Positions 24,999-32,445 of a stretch of DNA of 64,000 bases are shown one piece after another. The position numbers and the translations under genes were made by a program. Source of the DNA: Phycisphaerales bacterium (GTDB taxonomy: Bacteria > Planctomycetota > Phycisphaerae > Tepidisphaerales > Tepidisphaeraceae); assembly GCA_020853095.1 (NCBI GenBank), contig JADYZN010000055.1, positions 62,001 to 126,000 on the forward strand, written 5' to 3'. Under the pieces are notes generated by a model. It saw only the letters and a program-made list of their open reading frames with translations. It made no database searches and had not been told where the DNA came from. Every line of letters starts with the position of its first letter. The stretch's first letter is position 1.

Positions 24999-25925
24999 TC
25001 ACGCCACCCGATCCACCGACGCCCAAAGCCGGCTTCCACAACGCGGGCAGTAATTGGCCGCCATGGAGACCGTCGATCGGCAGACCGGATTGTCGCAGCG
25101 CCGTCGCAGCATCACCGGCGTCGGCAGCGACATCGTCGGATGTCGAAGGCTCAACATCGCCCGCAACCGTTCGGCGACCATGCCGCGCATCCGCCGGCCG
25201 GTGGACAGAACATACCGGCGTTGCAGCGCCCCGGCCAGCATCATCGGCAATCCCCATCCCGCGCCCATCACCGTCAGGACGATCCCCGCCACCAGCCACA
25301 TCGGCCTCAATCCCCATCCGCCGGCGGGGGTTGGCATCGGACCGAATCCTTCGCGCTGAGCCAGCGAGTTGATCTGCCCGATCAACCGCTCGGTGGCTCG
25401 CACGTGCAGCGCCACGTTCAGCCAATGCACCAGATATCCGACGCCCAGTCCGATGGTCCAGATTGTAAATAAGCGGGCGGTCAACGGGCTTTGTCCGCCG
25501 CGATAGGTGGCGCCCATCAACATGGCCCACGAAAACTGCCCGTGCAGGTGCAGGAAAAACGCCCAGATCACGCCAACGCCGCACACCAGCGAAATGCTCC
25601 GCAGCAGCAATCCCTTGTCCGTTCGTGGAATCCACCTGGCCAGCTCGGCCGACTCGGGATAGCCACTCCGCAGCCGCAACCATTCGGCCAGATGCTCCCA
25701 CTGGACGCTCTCCGCACGGGCCAGGTCTCCAAATCGTTTGATCCATTCAAACAGCGGCCACAGGCCAAAGCTCATCACCCCCAGCAACACCGTCCGCGCC
25801 AGCCCCCACATCCCTTTGTCCGGCATCGGCCGGCTGAGACTGTACAACAGCGCGCCCGCCAACCGATCCGGTTCCGCCGAGTCGGCTTGGCCATGCGTCG
25901 GATTGTCCAATGAAATCGCCGTCAT
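24999..25925 (-). CDS. Multi-span membrane protein with C-terminal zinc ribbon
   Basis: 308 residues. Hydrophobic spans are visible at about 42-60, 107-127, 152-172 and 208-232, separated by charged loops. The C-terminus, after basic segments, carries a zinc ribbon with Cys277 and Cys282 (spacing CX4C) and Cys293 and Cys296 (YCPRCG). The neighbouring 94-residue protein has the same unusual CX4C...CX2C ribbon. I do not recognise a named family. The ribbon probably faces the cytoplasm and binds protein or nucleic acid. It starts 12 bases after the preceding gene. Confidence 0.7.
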   Translation of the reverse strand: MTAISLDNPTHGQADSAEPDRLAGALLYSLSRPMPDKGMWGLARTVLLGVMSFGLWPLFEWIKRFGDLARAESVQWEHLAEWLRLRSGYPESAELARWIPRTDKGLLLRSISLVCGVGVIWAFFLHLHGQFSWAMLMGATYRGGQSPLTARLFTIWTIGLGVGYLVHWLNVALHVRATERLIGQINSLAQREGFGPMPTPAGGWGLRPMWLVAGIVLTVMGAGWGLPMMLAGALQRRYVLSTGRRMRGMVAERLRAMLSLRHPTMSLPTPVMLRRRCDNPVCRSTVSMAANYCPRCGSRLWASVDRVA

Positions 25926-25937
25926 CGGTCCTGATTT

Positions 25938-26222
25938 CTAAAACATCGCTACCCGTTTCATTTTAACCTGCTGAGCCACCTCCAGCGCCATGCCGCATCG
26001 CGCGCAAAACCGCGCCTGGGCGGGATTGGCATGGCCGCAGCCCCGCCGTGAACAGACCCGCATCCCATCCGTTGGTTTGCGGGATGATTTTCGTTTGATT
26101 CCCATCAATCCCAGCACCATTTTGGCCAGCATCATGATTGCCCAAGCGCCAAACACCGCCACCGCGATCACCAGGATCGCGATGCAGACCAGCAGCGTGA
26201 GAATGACTTCACCGAGCATCAT
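25938..26222 (-). CDS. Small membrane protein with zinc ribbon
   Basis: 94 residues. The first 40 residues form one long or two short hydrophobic helices (VILTLLVCIAILVIAVAVF; AIMMLAKMVLGLM). A basic linker (KRKSSRKP) follows, then a zinc ribbon with Cys57, Cys62, Cys73 and Cys76, sharing CX4C-X10-CX2CG spacing with the C-terminus of the 308-residue neighbour. The basic linker places the ribbon in the cytoplasm. No specific family is recognised. It begins only 6 bases after the kinase stop, so coupling with kinase translation is likely. Confidence 0.7.
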   Translation of the reverse strand: MMLGEVILTLLVCIAILVIAVAVFGAWAIMMLAKMVLGLMGIKRKSSRKPTDGMRVCSRRGCGHANPAQARFCARCGMALEVAQQVKMKRVAMF

Positions 26223-26228
26223 GGGTTG

Positions 26229-27251
26229 TTACGCCAGCGCCGTCCTGGGGGACAGGGTCTGTCCACAAAACATACAATATCCATCGGAAACATCGGGGTA
26301 AGCGCCGCATTTTGGACATTTCCGAACGTGGGCCACCAGTTGCAACCCGCAATACATGCAAAACTGGTCATCCGGCCCGATCCCGTGGCGGCAATTGGGA
26401 CACAGTCGTCCGTTACCGTGCGGTTTGGGCAGCGGCGGGGGGTGCGATGGCGAAATCGCCTCGGCAAATTCCCGTGCGGATGTAAATCGTTTGTCCAGCC
26501 GCGCATAGGCACGGCGGAATACATCGTCCATGTATTTGGGAATGGCCGGGTTCAGGTCGGTGGGCACTTCGGTGCCGGCCGGTCTTTCGCCGGTCAGCAA
26601 TTCAAAAAATACCACGCCACAGGCATATAAATCCGTTCGCGGATCGGTGGTATCGCCGGAGCGTTGTTCGGGAGACATGTAATCCAGCGTGCCGGCGATG
26701 CTGCGGGCGGCGGAGGATTCCAATGAGGCCGAATAGACCATTGATCCAGTCCGTGTGCCGGCGGCCGCTCGACCGAATCCGAAGTCGGCCACCTTGACCA
26801 TTCCCTGCAACCCGTATCCCTGTCGGCCGGCCGATTCATGCACCAGGATGTTTTCCGGCTTGATGTCGTGATGCACGATTCCCCGCGCATGCGCATATTC
26901 CAGCCCCGCCAGCACCTGTGCCATGATCGTCGCCGCATCGGCCGGGACAAGTGAATGATTCTTGATCATCGGCCGCAAGCTGGTTCCCGCGACGTATTCC
27001 ATGGTCAGATAAGGAGTTGCGGCGTAAGGATCAAATCCGATTGCTCGGACGATGTTGGGGTGGATCAATCCATGCACCGCCAGCCCTTCGCGTTGCAGAT
27101 TGCGCACGTATTGCGGGTCGGTGGGGATTTTGATCGCCACCCACTGATCCGACCAGACATGGTGATGGGCTTTCCAGACCTCGCCAAAGGTCCCCTGGCC
27201 CAGCCGTTCGGTCAGGCAATATTCGCCAATTCTCTGGCCGTTTTCCGGCAT
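26229..27251 (-). CDS. Hanks-type Ser/Thr protein kinase with two C-terminal zinc ribbons
   Basis: 340 residues, no membrane span. The kinase domain (about 8-265) has the Gly loop RLGQGTFGEVW, catalytic Lys41 in VAIKIP, catalytic Asp129 in HHDIKPEN (His replaces the usual Arg of HRD), DFG at 156-158, and SPEQ of the P+1 loop. It should be active. After a Pro-rich linker (PSHPPPLPKP) come two zinc ribbons: Cys284/287/298/301 and Cys312/315/326/329. Most bacterial kinases of this class carry membrane anchors and sensor domains instead, so the ribbons may recruit it to neighbouring membrane proteins with ribbons. It likely regulates the rest of the operon's products by phosphorylation; this is inferred from context. 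Confidence 0.9.
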   Translation of the reverse strand: MPENGQRIGEYCLTERLGQGTFGEVWKAHHHVWSDQWVAIKIPTDPQYVRNLQREGLAVHGLIHPNIVRAIGFDPYAATPYLTMEYVAGTSLRPMIKNHSLVPADAATIMAQVLAGLEYAHARGIVHHDIKPENILVHESAGRQGYGLQGMVKVADFGFGRAAAGTRTGSMVYSASLESSAARSIAGTLDYMSPEQRSGDTTDPRTDLYACGVVFFELLTGERPAGTEVPTDLNPAIPKYMDDVFRRAYARLDKRFTSAREFAEAISPSHPPPLPKPHGNGRLCPNCRHGIGPDDQFCMYCGLQLVAHVRKCPKCGAYPDVSDGYCMFCGQTLSPRTALA

Positions 27252-27259
27252 GGTTTACC

Positions 27260-27652
27260 TCACGCCGCCTTTTCGGCGATCCAGTCACAGGACAACAGAT
27301 TATAGACACCCGCGAAGAGGGTTCCGATGGTCGCGAACGTCCAGGCCGTCGGTCCGGGCAAGGTCCATCCGAACAGCCATAACAGGATGACCCCTTCCAA
27401 CAGCGTGTATCCGAGCACCAGCAGGCCGCCGGCCAGGTTGCTGTCCATTTTCGCCACCCGGCCGATGACAAAAAACGTCGCCCAAGGCCACAGCAGCACC
27501 CCCAGCAGCCAGCCGATGATTTTTCCGGTCCCGGCCACCAGGTCGTGGCGGACCGATTCATCCATCCGCCACCACGAAATGGCCCCCGCCACCACGGCCA
27601 ACGCCAGCGCGGCCGACAATACCTTCCCGACGGTGCTTTTCAGGAATTCCAT
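27260..27652 (-). CDS. Small four-span membrane protein, first gene of the ESCRT-like operon
   Basis: 130 residues from ATG 27652. Hydrophobic segments lie at about 8-27, 45-64, 72-95 and 103-120. Between them are short loops with few charges. I do not recognise a family. It lies 8 bases before the kinase start and heads a series of nine closely spaced genes. TACAAT on the minus strand (27667-27662) ends 9 bases before the ATG and no Shine-Dalgarno sequence is present, so the operon mRNA may begin at the start codon. The -35 region is poor, which lowers confidence in that promoter. The longer frame from 27736 has no support. Confidence 0.65.
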   Translation of the reverse strand: MEFLKSTVGKVLSAALALAVVAGAISWWRMDESVRHDLVAGTGKIIGWLLGVLLWPWATFFVIGRVAKMDSNLAGGLLVLGYTLLEGVILLWLFGWTLPGPTAWTFATIGTLFAGVYNLLSCDWIAEKAA

Positions 27653-27760
27653 GGCCGTCCAATTGTAGCCGCCCCGGCCGGCCCATGCGTTATAAATCGC
27701 GTTAATTTTTGATGGGAAGGCCACCAAGGCCCGCAAAGGGTATGTTGGCCGTGATGCGGT

Positions 27761-28849
27761 TCAACGATATCGGCCAAACTCCATCGCGGCGTCGTACATC
27801 GCCAGGACGTTTTCCGTGGGGGAATTGTCTTGCAGACAATGAGTTGGCGCCAGGCAATAACCGCCGCCGGGCATCATGGTTTGGAGGGTCTGGCGGACGT
27901 CGTCGCGAACATCTTGTGCCGTTCCGCAGGCCACCGGCCCGGCAGTGGAGATGCAACCGTGGAAGGTGAGCCGGTCTCCCCATCGTTTTTTCAGATAAGA
28001 TGGAGACATGTTCGCCGCTTCAGGCTGGAGCGTGTCGATGGCGGTGATGCCCAATTCGAGAAATTCATCGAACGCCCAACTGCTTGACCCGCAACTGTGC
28101 ATCATCACGGGGATGTTCCAAGCCCGGGCCAAGTCCACGTATCGTTTGTGACGGGGTTTGAGAAAGCGCCGGTAGCTGTCCATGCCGATGACCGGGCCGC
28201 GCTGGGTTCCCAGGTCTTCGCCGATCCAAAGGAAATCGACCCGGCCGTTCGCCAGGGACAGTGTTCGTTCCAGTTCCCCGATTTGCACGTCGATCCGGCG
28301 GTCCACGAAATTCTGGAGGGGCGAATCGGGGTCGATGATCTCCATCAGCGTTTGTTCGACGCCCATCAACATGCCGCAGAAGTTCAGGATGTCGGCTGAT
28401 CCTGGCCCGCCGATGTAAATCGCCTTGTCGGGATGGGAGCGGCAGACCTGCTGGACGATGGAATAATCGTAATCATCCGGCGAGGGCATGGGCCAGTGTT
28501 CAAATGCTTCGGCCGGGGCATCCATCAGGGGAAAATCACAAAAATCCCAGTAACCGCCCGATTCGTGTTCAATCCACTGTGTTCGTCTTCCCCAGGCGGG
28601 ATCGACCTGCCGGTCGGGCACTTCCGCATGTAGCCGCCTTCCGTTGTACGGCAGCCAGATGCCGCGAAAATCGATTTCCAGCCTCTGGCGCAAACCCTCC
28701 TCATCATCGGAGGCCAGCCCAAAGTGTTTTTTCATGCGTTGGTTCAGGCCGGGATTGTCAAAATAATGCAAAGGAACCCGGTCAGGTTCCTGGTGGGCAA
28801 AGGCGAGCAGGGTGCGCTCACGGGAGGTGCAGGGGGTCTTGTTGGCCAT
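27761..28849 (-). CDS. Uroporphyrinogen decarboxylase-like (URO-D) protein
   Basis: 362 residues from ATG 28849. The fold is that of URO-D and of MtaA/CmuA-type methyltransferases: SRERTLLAFAHQEPDRVPL at the start, VDFLWIGEDLGTQRGP, a His/Cys pair in PVMMHSCGSSS, TLQPEA, and HGCISTAGP near the end. The true haem enzyme has an N-terminal Arg-rich substrate loop (FMRQAGR) that is absent here, so haem synthesis is unlikely. Such paralogues near PhyH and AraC genes are common in Planctomycetes and Lentisphaerae, and may act in C1 transfer or catabolism of methylated compounds. A 14-base tandem repeat lies directly before the start. It is probably cotranscribed with PhyH. Confidence 0.85.
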   Translation of the reverse strand: MANKTPCTSRERTLLAFAHQEPDRVPLHYFDNPGLNQRMKKHFGLASDDEEGLRQRLEIDFRGIWLPYNGRRLHAEVPDRQVDPAWGRRTQWIEHESGGYWDFCDFPLMDAPAEAFEHWPMPSPDDYDYSIVQQVCRSHPDKAIYIGGPGSADILNFCGMLMGVEQTLMEIIDPDSPLQNFVDRRIDVQIGELERTLSLANGRVDFLWIGEDLGTQRGPVIGMDSYRRFLKPRHKRYVDLARAWNIPVMMHSCGSSSWAFDEFLELGITAIDTLQPEAANMSPSYLKKRWGDRLTFHGCISTAGPVACGTAQDVRDDVRQTLQTMMPGGGYCLAPTHCLQDNSPTENVLAMYDAAMEFGRYR

Positions 28850-28850
28850 G

Positions 28851-28878
28851 GTGGTTTCCCGTTGGTGGTTTCCCGTTG
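28851..28878. repeat. Perfect 14-base tandem duplication
   Basis: GTGGTTTCCCGTTG occurs twice in a row (28851-28864 and 28865-28878) in the gap between PhyH and the URO-D-like gene. It duplicates the bases directly before the URO-D-like start codon and keeps the 42-base frame in step, so an alternative start at 28885 would read through it. Confidence 0.8.
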
Positions 28879-28881
28879 TTG

Positions 28882-29823
28882 TCAACAGATTCGTCGTTTC
28901 GGCTGCGCGTGAGAGTCATCCCATGGGATCAATTTCAACGGCAAATCCTTCCAGTACCATTTCAGTTGATCGCTTTTCCAGTTCGCATAAATTTCCTCCC
29001 AGGTCAGTTCGCAATGCGGATTGAGGGAATGTTCCTCGATTGGCTCGTCGACGCTTTGGTATCGAACATCCAGCGACAGCCGGATCATCCGGGGGACCGT
29101 GCATCGGAGCGCTTTGTGGACGGTCAGGCTGGGAAAGGTGATCAGGTCGCCGGCCTGATAGTCGCCGCGTGCCCAGGCGTTTTCGCCGGGACACAACTGG
29201 ACGGCGATCCCTCCGGCGCCTTTGACGTGTTGGAAGGGGATCACACCGTTGCGGTGCGAATGTCGCAGGATCGTCAGTCCGCCGTGGGCTTGAGGGCAAT
29301 CGCCCAGCGGGATCCAGCAGGTCCAGGTGCCGGTGGTCCCCTGGATCAGTGGAAAGTCCTGATGTGGCGGCGTGGGGGTGATGAGGCGGTGTCCGGTGAT
29401 CATCCGGGCGATGTGCCGGGGATGGACGAAAACATCACGATCAAACAGCAAACGATAAAGCGCCAGTAGCTTTGGATGATGCGGCAGGCGATGCAGTGAT
29501 TCGAGCCGCTGCACATCCTGGTAGGCGTCGATGCTGACGCCGATGTCGGCGCGCATTTGTTCATCGGGAACACGGTTGATCGCATCGAGGTCGATCAGCC
29601 CGCCCATCGGATCCTGGCCGGGCTGGCGCCAGCCGTGGCGTTCGACCACTTCAAGCATTTTCGCTCGCAGGCCCAGTACATCCTCCGGCGGTAGATACCG
29701 ACGAAAATACAGGAATCCATCCTCATCGGCCCTTTTCAGCAACCGGTCGCGGCTGGAAAGCAACGGCGTCGAATCGATGAATGGAATTTCTGATCCGGCC
29801 TCTTGGTTCTGTGGCGTTTCCAT
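28882..29823 (-). CDS. Phytanoyl-CoA dioxygenase (PhyH) family protein
   Basis: 313 residues from ATG 29823. Non-haem Fe(II)/2-oxoglutarate oxygenase fold. The metal triad appears as His and Asp in TPPHQDFPL and a distal His in TVHKALR. DGFLYFRRYLPPEDV near the start is typical. The Arg that binds 2-oxoglutarate is probably in RMIRLSLDVRYQ. The family hydroxylates varied small molecules, and the substrate cannot be named. It lies upstream of the URO-D-like gene on the same strand and diverges from an AraC-type regulator 34 bases away, which probably controls both. A longer frame reaches 29922 but would overlap the divergent gene. Confidence 0.85.
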   Translation of the reverse strand: METPQNQEAGSEIPFIDSTPLLSSRDRLLKRADEDGFLYFRRYLPPEDVLGLRAKMLEVVERHGWRQPGQDPMGGLIDLDAINRVPDEQMRADIGVSIDAYQDVQRLESLHRLPHHPKLLALYRLLFDRDVFVHPRHIARMITGHRLITPTPPHQDFPLIQGTTGTWTCWIPLGDCPQAHGGLTILRHSHRNGVIPFQHVKGAGGIAVQLCPGENAWARGDYQAGDLITFPSLTVHKALRCTVPRMIRLSLDVRYQSVDEPIEEHSLNPHCELTWEEIYANWKSDQLKWYWKDLPLKLIPWDDSHAQPKRRIC

Positions 29824-29857
29824 GTCAATATTGGAACGTTCATGCAAGGCGTTGAAC

Positions 29858-30748
29858 ATGGCTCGCAGTCGACAAAACATGGATAAAACCATCAAATGCT
29901 CCCCGGTCATCGTCCTGGCCAACTGGTATCAGTTCGCGCCGGCGGAACGGGCGTCGCGCACGAGGGTCGAAAGCCGGATGTTGTTGTGGTGCCGGCTGGG
30001 GCGGGGTCGGTTGCGGATCAATGGAGAACAGATGGTCTTTCTTCCGGGGGATTGGGCGCTGTTGCCGTGGCATCATCAAATTGAATATGAGGCGGATGGG
30101 GAGCATCCGTTTCTCGTTGGCGGCATACACCTGATTCCATCGCACGATGAGCGCGTGCCGGTTCGATTTCACGCCGTTCACAGGACCGACGATGCCGATG
30201 TCGATCTTCCCGGCCGGCGGGATCGACGGATCAGGGGGCTGGATGGGATTTTGCGACGGCGATTTCATGCCCGGGGCGATCCATTGCAGATGTTGGCCCA
30301 TTATGTTGTGGAGTGTTTTCAGCGTTCCATGCCGACCCGGCCTTTGATGACCCATCTGGCACACATCCTGATGGATGAATTGGTCCGGGCCGTTCTATCG
30401 CGACCCGCGGATGAACTTCAACCATCACCGACCATGCAACGTCTGCGGGATTTTGTGGAAGCGAATCTGGATCGATCGTTGTCCATTGAAGACCTCGCCA
30501 GGTCGGCGGATTGCGGCGAGGCGACCGTTTTTCGCGAATTTCGTCGCCACGTCCGATTGTCTCCGTGCCGTTGGATCGCCCAGCAACGCGCCAGGCGGGC
30601 CGCCATTTTGCTGAGGACGACGACTTTGTCGGTCAAGGAGATCGGCCGGCGGGTCGGGTTCGTGGATGCGTTGCATTTTTCCCGGCGGTTCAAACGTGAA
30701 ATGGGGGCGTCGCCCCGCGTTTACCGGCTCAGCAAACTGGTGCTGTAA
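29858..30748 (+). CDS. AraC-family transcriptional regulator
   Basis: 296 residues. The N-terminal half has a cupin-like sensor segment (RLGRGRLRINGEQMVFLPGDWALLPW). The C-terminal 100 residues are two helix-turn-helix motifs of the AraC/XylS type: SIEDLARSADCGEATVFREFRRHV and SVKEIGRRVGFVDALHFSRRFKRE, ending GASPRVYRL. Such regulators usually activate an adjacent catabolic operon on binding a small ligand. Here the divergent PhyH and URO-D-like genes are the obvious targets. Either ATG 29858 or ATG 29879 could be the start; neither has a clear ribosome site. The frame further upstream lies within the PhyH gene and is not used. Confidence 0.9.
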   Translation: MARSRQNMDKTIKCSPVIVLANWYQFAPAERASRTRVESRMLLWCRLGRGRLRINGEQMVFLPGDWALLPWHHQIEYEADGEHPFLVGGIHLIPSHDERVPVRFHAVHRTDDADVDLPGRRDRRIRGLDGILRRRFHARGDPLQMLAHYVVECFQRSMPTRPLMTHLAHILMDELVRAVLSRPADELQPSPTMQRLRDFVEANLDRSLSIEDLARSADCGEATVFREFRRHVRLSPCRWIAQQRARRAAILLRTTTLSVKEIGRRVGFVDALHFSRRFKREMGASPRVYRLSKLVL

Positions 30749-30788
30749 GACGGCGATACCACTGGCCGGACTTCTGTTCGAGCAGGGG

Positions 30789-31547
30789 CTAATCCAGCGA
30801 GGCCAGTTCCTGTTCGTTGGCTTCGCCGGCGACGAACCGGCGGACGATCGGGTCGTCGCTGTTGCGGACCGCGGCGGGGGGGCCGTCGACGATCAATTTG
30901 CCTTCGTGCAGCATCACCATCCGGTCGGCCACTTTGAAGGCGCTTTGCATGTCGTGCGTCACGACGATGCTGGTGACGTTCAGTTCGCGCTGAAGTTTGA
31001 GGATCAGTTCGTTGATGACATCCGAACGGATCGGGTCCAGGCCGGTGGTCGGCTCATCGTACAGGATCACTTCCGGCCCCAGCGCGATGGCCCGTGCCAG
31101 CGCCACGCGCTTTCGCTGGCCGCCGGACAGTTCGCCGGGCATTTTTGGCCCCGCATCGGGCAAACCGACCATCGCCAGCTTCTGTTTGACGATGCGGTTG
31201 ATCTCCTCGGAGCCTTTTTGCGTGTGTTCGCGCAATGGGAACGCGATGTTTTCCCGAACCGTCAACGAGTCGAACAGCGCCCCCATCTGGAATAAAAATC
31301 CGAATCGCCGGCGCAGCGGCATCAGTTGTCGCTCCGAAAGCGCGTCGATGCGGGTTCCGTCAAACCAGACCTCCCCGCGATCCGGCCGCAGCAGGCCGAC
31401 GATGTGCTTCAACAGCACGCTCTTGCCGCTGCCGCTGGCCCCCAGGATCACCAGCGACTGGCCCGCCTCGATGTTCAATGACAGGTCATTGAGCACGACC
31501 AGCGGCCCGAATCGCTTTGAAACGTGATGTAGTTCGATGAGGCTCAT
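30789..31547 (-). CDS. mlaF: MlaF/Mkl-type ABC transporter ATPase
   Basis: 252 residues. Motifs in order are Walker A GASGSGKSVLLKHI, Q-loop FLFQMGALFDSLTV, signature LSGGQRKRVALARA, Walker B ILYDEPTTGLDP and switch VVTHDM. The Q-loop with FQxGALFDSxTV and the helical end (VRRFVAGEANEQ) are specific for MlaF of the phospholipid transporter that maintains outer-membrane asymmetry. It follows the MlaE permease gene by 13 bases. No MlaD substrate-binding gene follows directly. ATG 31547 begins at the conserved MSLIELHHVSKRFG; the frame to 31568 is an extension without support. Confidence 0.94.
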   Translation of the reverse strand: MSLIELHHVSKRFGPLVVLNDLSLNIEAGQSLVILGASGSGKSVLLKHIVGLLRPDRGEVWFDGTRIDALSERQLMPLRRRFGFLFQMGALFDSLTVRENIAFPLREHTQKGSEEINRIVKQKLAMVGLPDAGPKMPGELSGGQRKRVALARAIALGPEVILYDEPTTGLDPIRSDVINELILKLQRELNVTSIVVTHDMQSAFKVADRMVMLHEGKLIVDGPPAAVRNSDDPIVRRFVAGEANEQELASLD

Positions 31548-31560
31548 GGGAACAGGATCA

Positions 31561-32385
31561 TCATCCAAAAATCCCGCGCACGCCGTAGATGGTGATGTAC
31601 CAGTCCTTCATCAGCTGCGCGAAGAAGAAATTCAGCACGATGATCGCGATGAAGCTGGTGACGAAGCTCTCGGTGCACGCCCGGCCCACGCCGCTGGCGC
31701 CCGATCCGCAGGTGAATCCCTTGTAACAACTGATCAACCCGATCGCTCCGCCGAAGAAAAAGCTCTTGACGATCCCTTCCATCACCTGCCAGGTGTCCAC
31801 CCCCTGCGCGGAATAAAACCAGTAGGGCTGATTGGGGATGCCCAGCGATTTGACCGCGATCAGCCACCCGCCCAGCACGCCCAGCATGTCGCTGTAGATG
31901 GTCAGCATCGGCGTCAACAACAGGCAGGCGATCAGCCGCGGCACCACCAGGTAACGAATCGGATCGGCCCCCATCACCCGCATCGCGTCAAGCTGTTCGG
32001 TGACGTTCATCGTCCCCAGTTCGGCCGTCAACGCGCCGCCGATCCGGCCGGCCAGCATCACCGCCGCCAGCACCGGCCCGATCTGCTTGACGACCGACAG
32101 GTTGATGATGCTGCCCAGGCGATATTCCTGTCCGATGGTCTTGAATTGCGTGTACGTCTCGATGGCCATCACCATGCCGATGAACGCCCCGGTGATGGCG
32201 ATGACCGGCACCGACCGCACCCCCACCTCGTACATCTGGGGCAGCAGAAGGCGCAGGTTTTTCCAGCGCAAGCCGCCGAACGCCAGCCATCCGAACGCCC
32301 GGCCGGAAAATCGCCAGAAATCGCCAAACACCGCCAGGGCGTTGTTGGTCTTCTGGCCGATGGATTCAATCACCGCAATCGCCAT
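31561..32385 (-). CDS. mlaE: MlaE-type ABC transporter permease
   Basis: 274 residues with about five membrane spans. Family marks are the start region GDFWRFSGRAF, GAFIGMVMAIETYTQF, GPVLAAVMLAGRIGGALTAELGTM, EQLDAMRVMGADPIRYLV and PRLIACLLLTPMLT. It forms the membrane part of the Mla phospholipid transporter and pairs with the downstream ATPase gene. A strong promoter lies at 32395-32423 and its predicted transcript would begin at or within a base or two of this ATG, so it is probably translated from a leaderless mRNA. No Shine-Dalgarno sequence is visible, consistent with that. Confidence 0.94.
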   Translation of the reverse strand: MAIAVIESIGQKTNNALAVFGDFWRFSGRAFGWLAFGGLRWKNLRLLLPQMYEVGVRSVPVIAITGAFIGMVMAIETYTQFKTIGQEYRLGSIINLSVVKQIGPVLAAVMLAGRIGGALTAELGTMNVTEQLDAMRVMGADPIRYLVVPRLIACLLLTPMLTIYSDMLGVLGGWLIAVKSLGIPNQPYWFYSAQGVDTWQVMEGIVKSFFFGGAIGLISCYKGFTCGSGASGVGRACTESFVTSFIAIIVLNFFFAQLMKDWYITIYGVRGIFG

Positions 32386-32394
32386 GGATGATGA

Positions 32395-32423
32395 ATCATA
32401 CGAACGCGCGCCAAAGGTGGCAA
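32395..32423 (-). promoter_or_regulatory. Promoter for mlaE-mlaF
   Basis: On the minus strand TTGCCA (32423-32418) and TATGAT (32400-32395) are exactly 17 bases apart, each matching consensus at five of six positions. The -10 box ends nine bases before the mlaE ATG, which predicts a leaderless transcript. Confidence 0.65.
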
Positions 32424-32445
32424 ACCGGCCATCCGCGCCCCGTTT

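Noticed and set aside
27761-28849. HemE (true uroporphyrinogen decarboxylase)
   Set aside because: The N-terminal Arg-rich substrate motif is absent and the context is catabolic, not haem synthesis.
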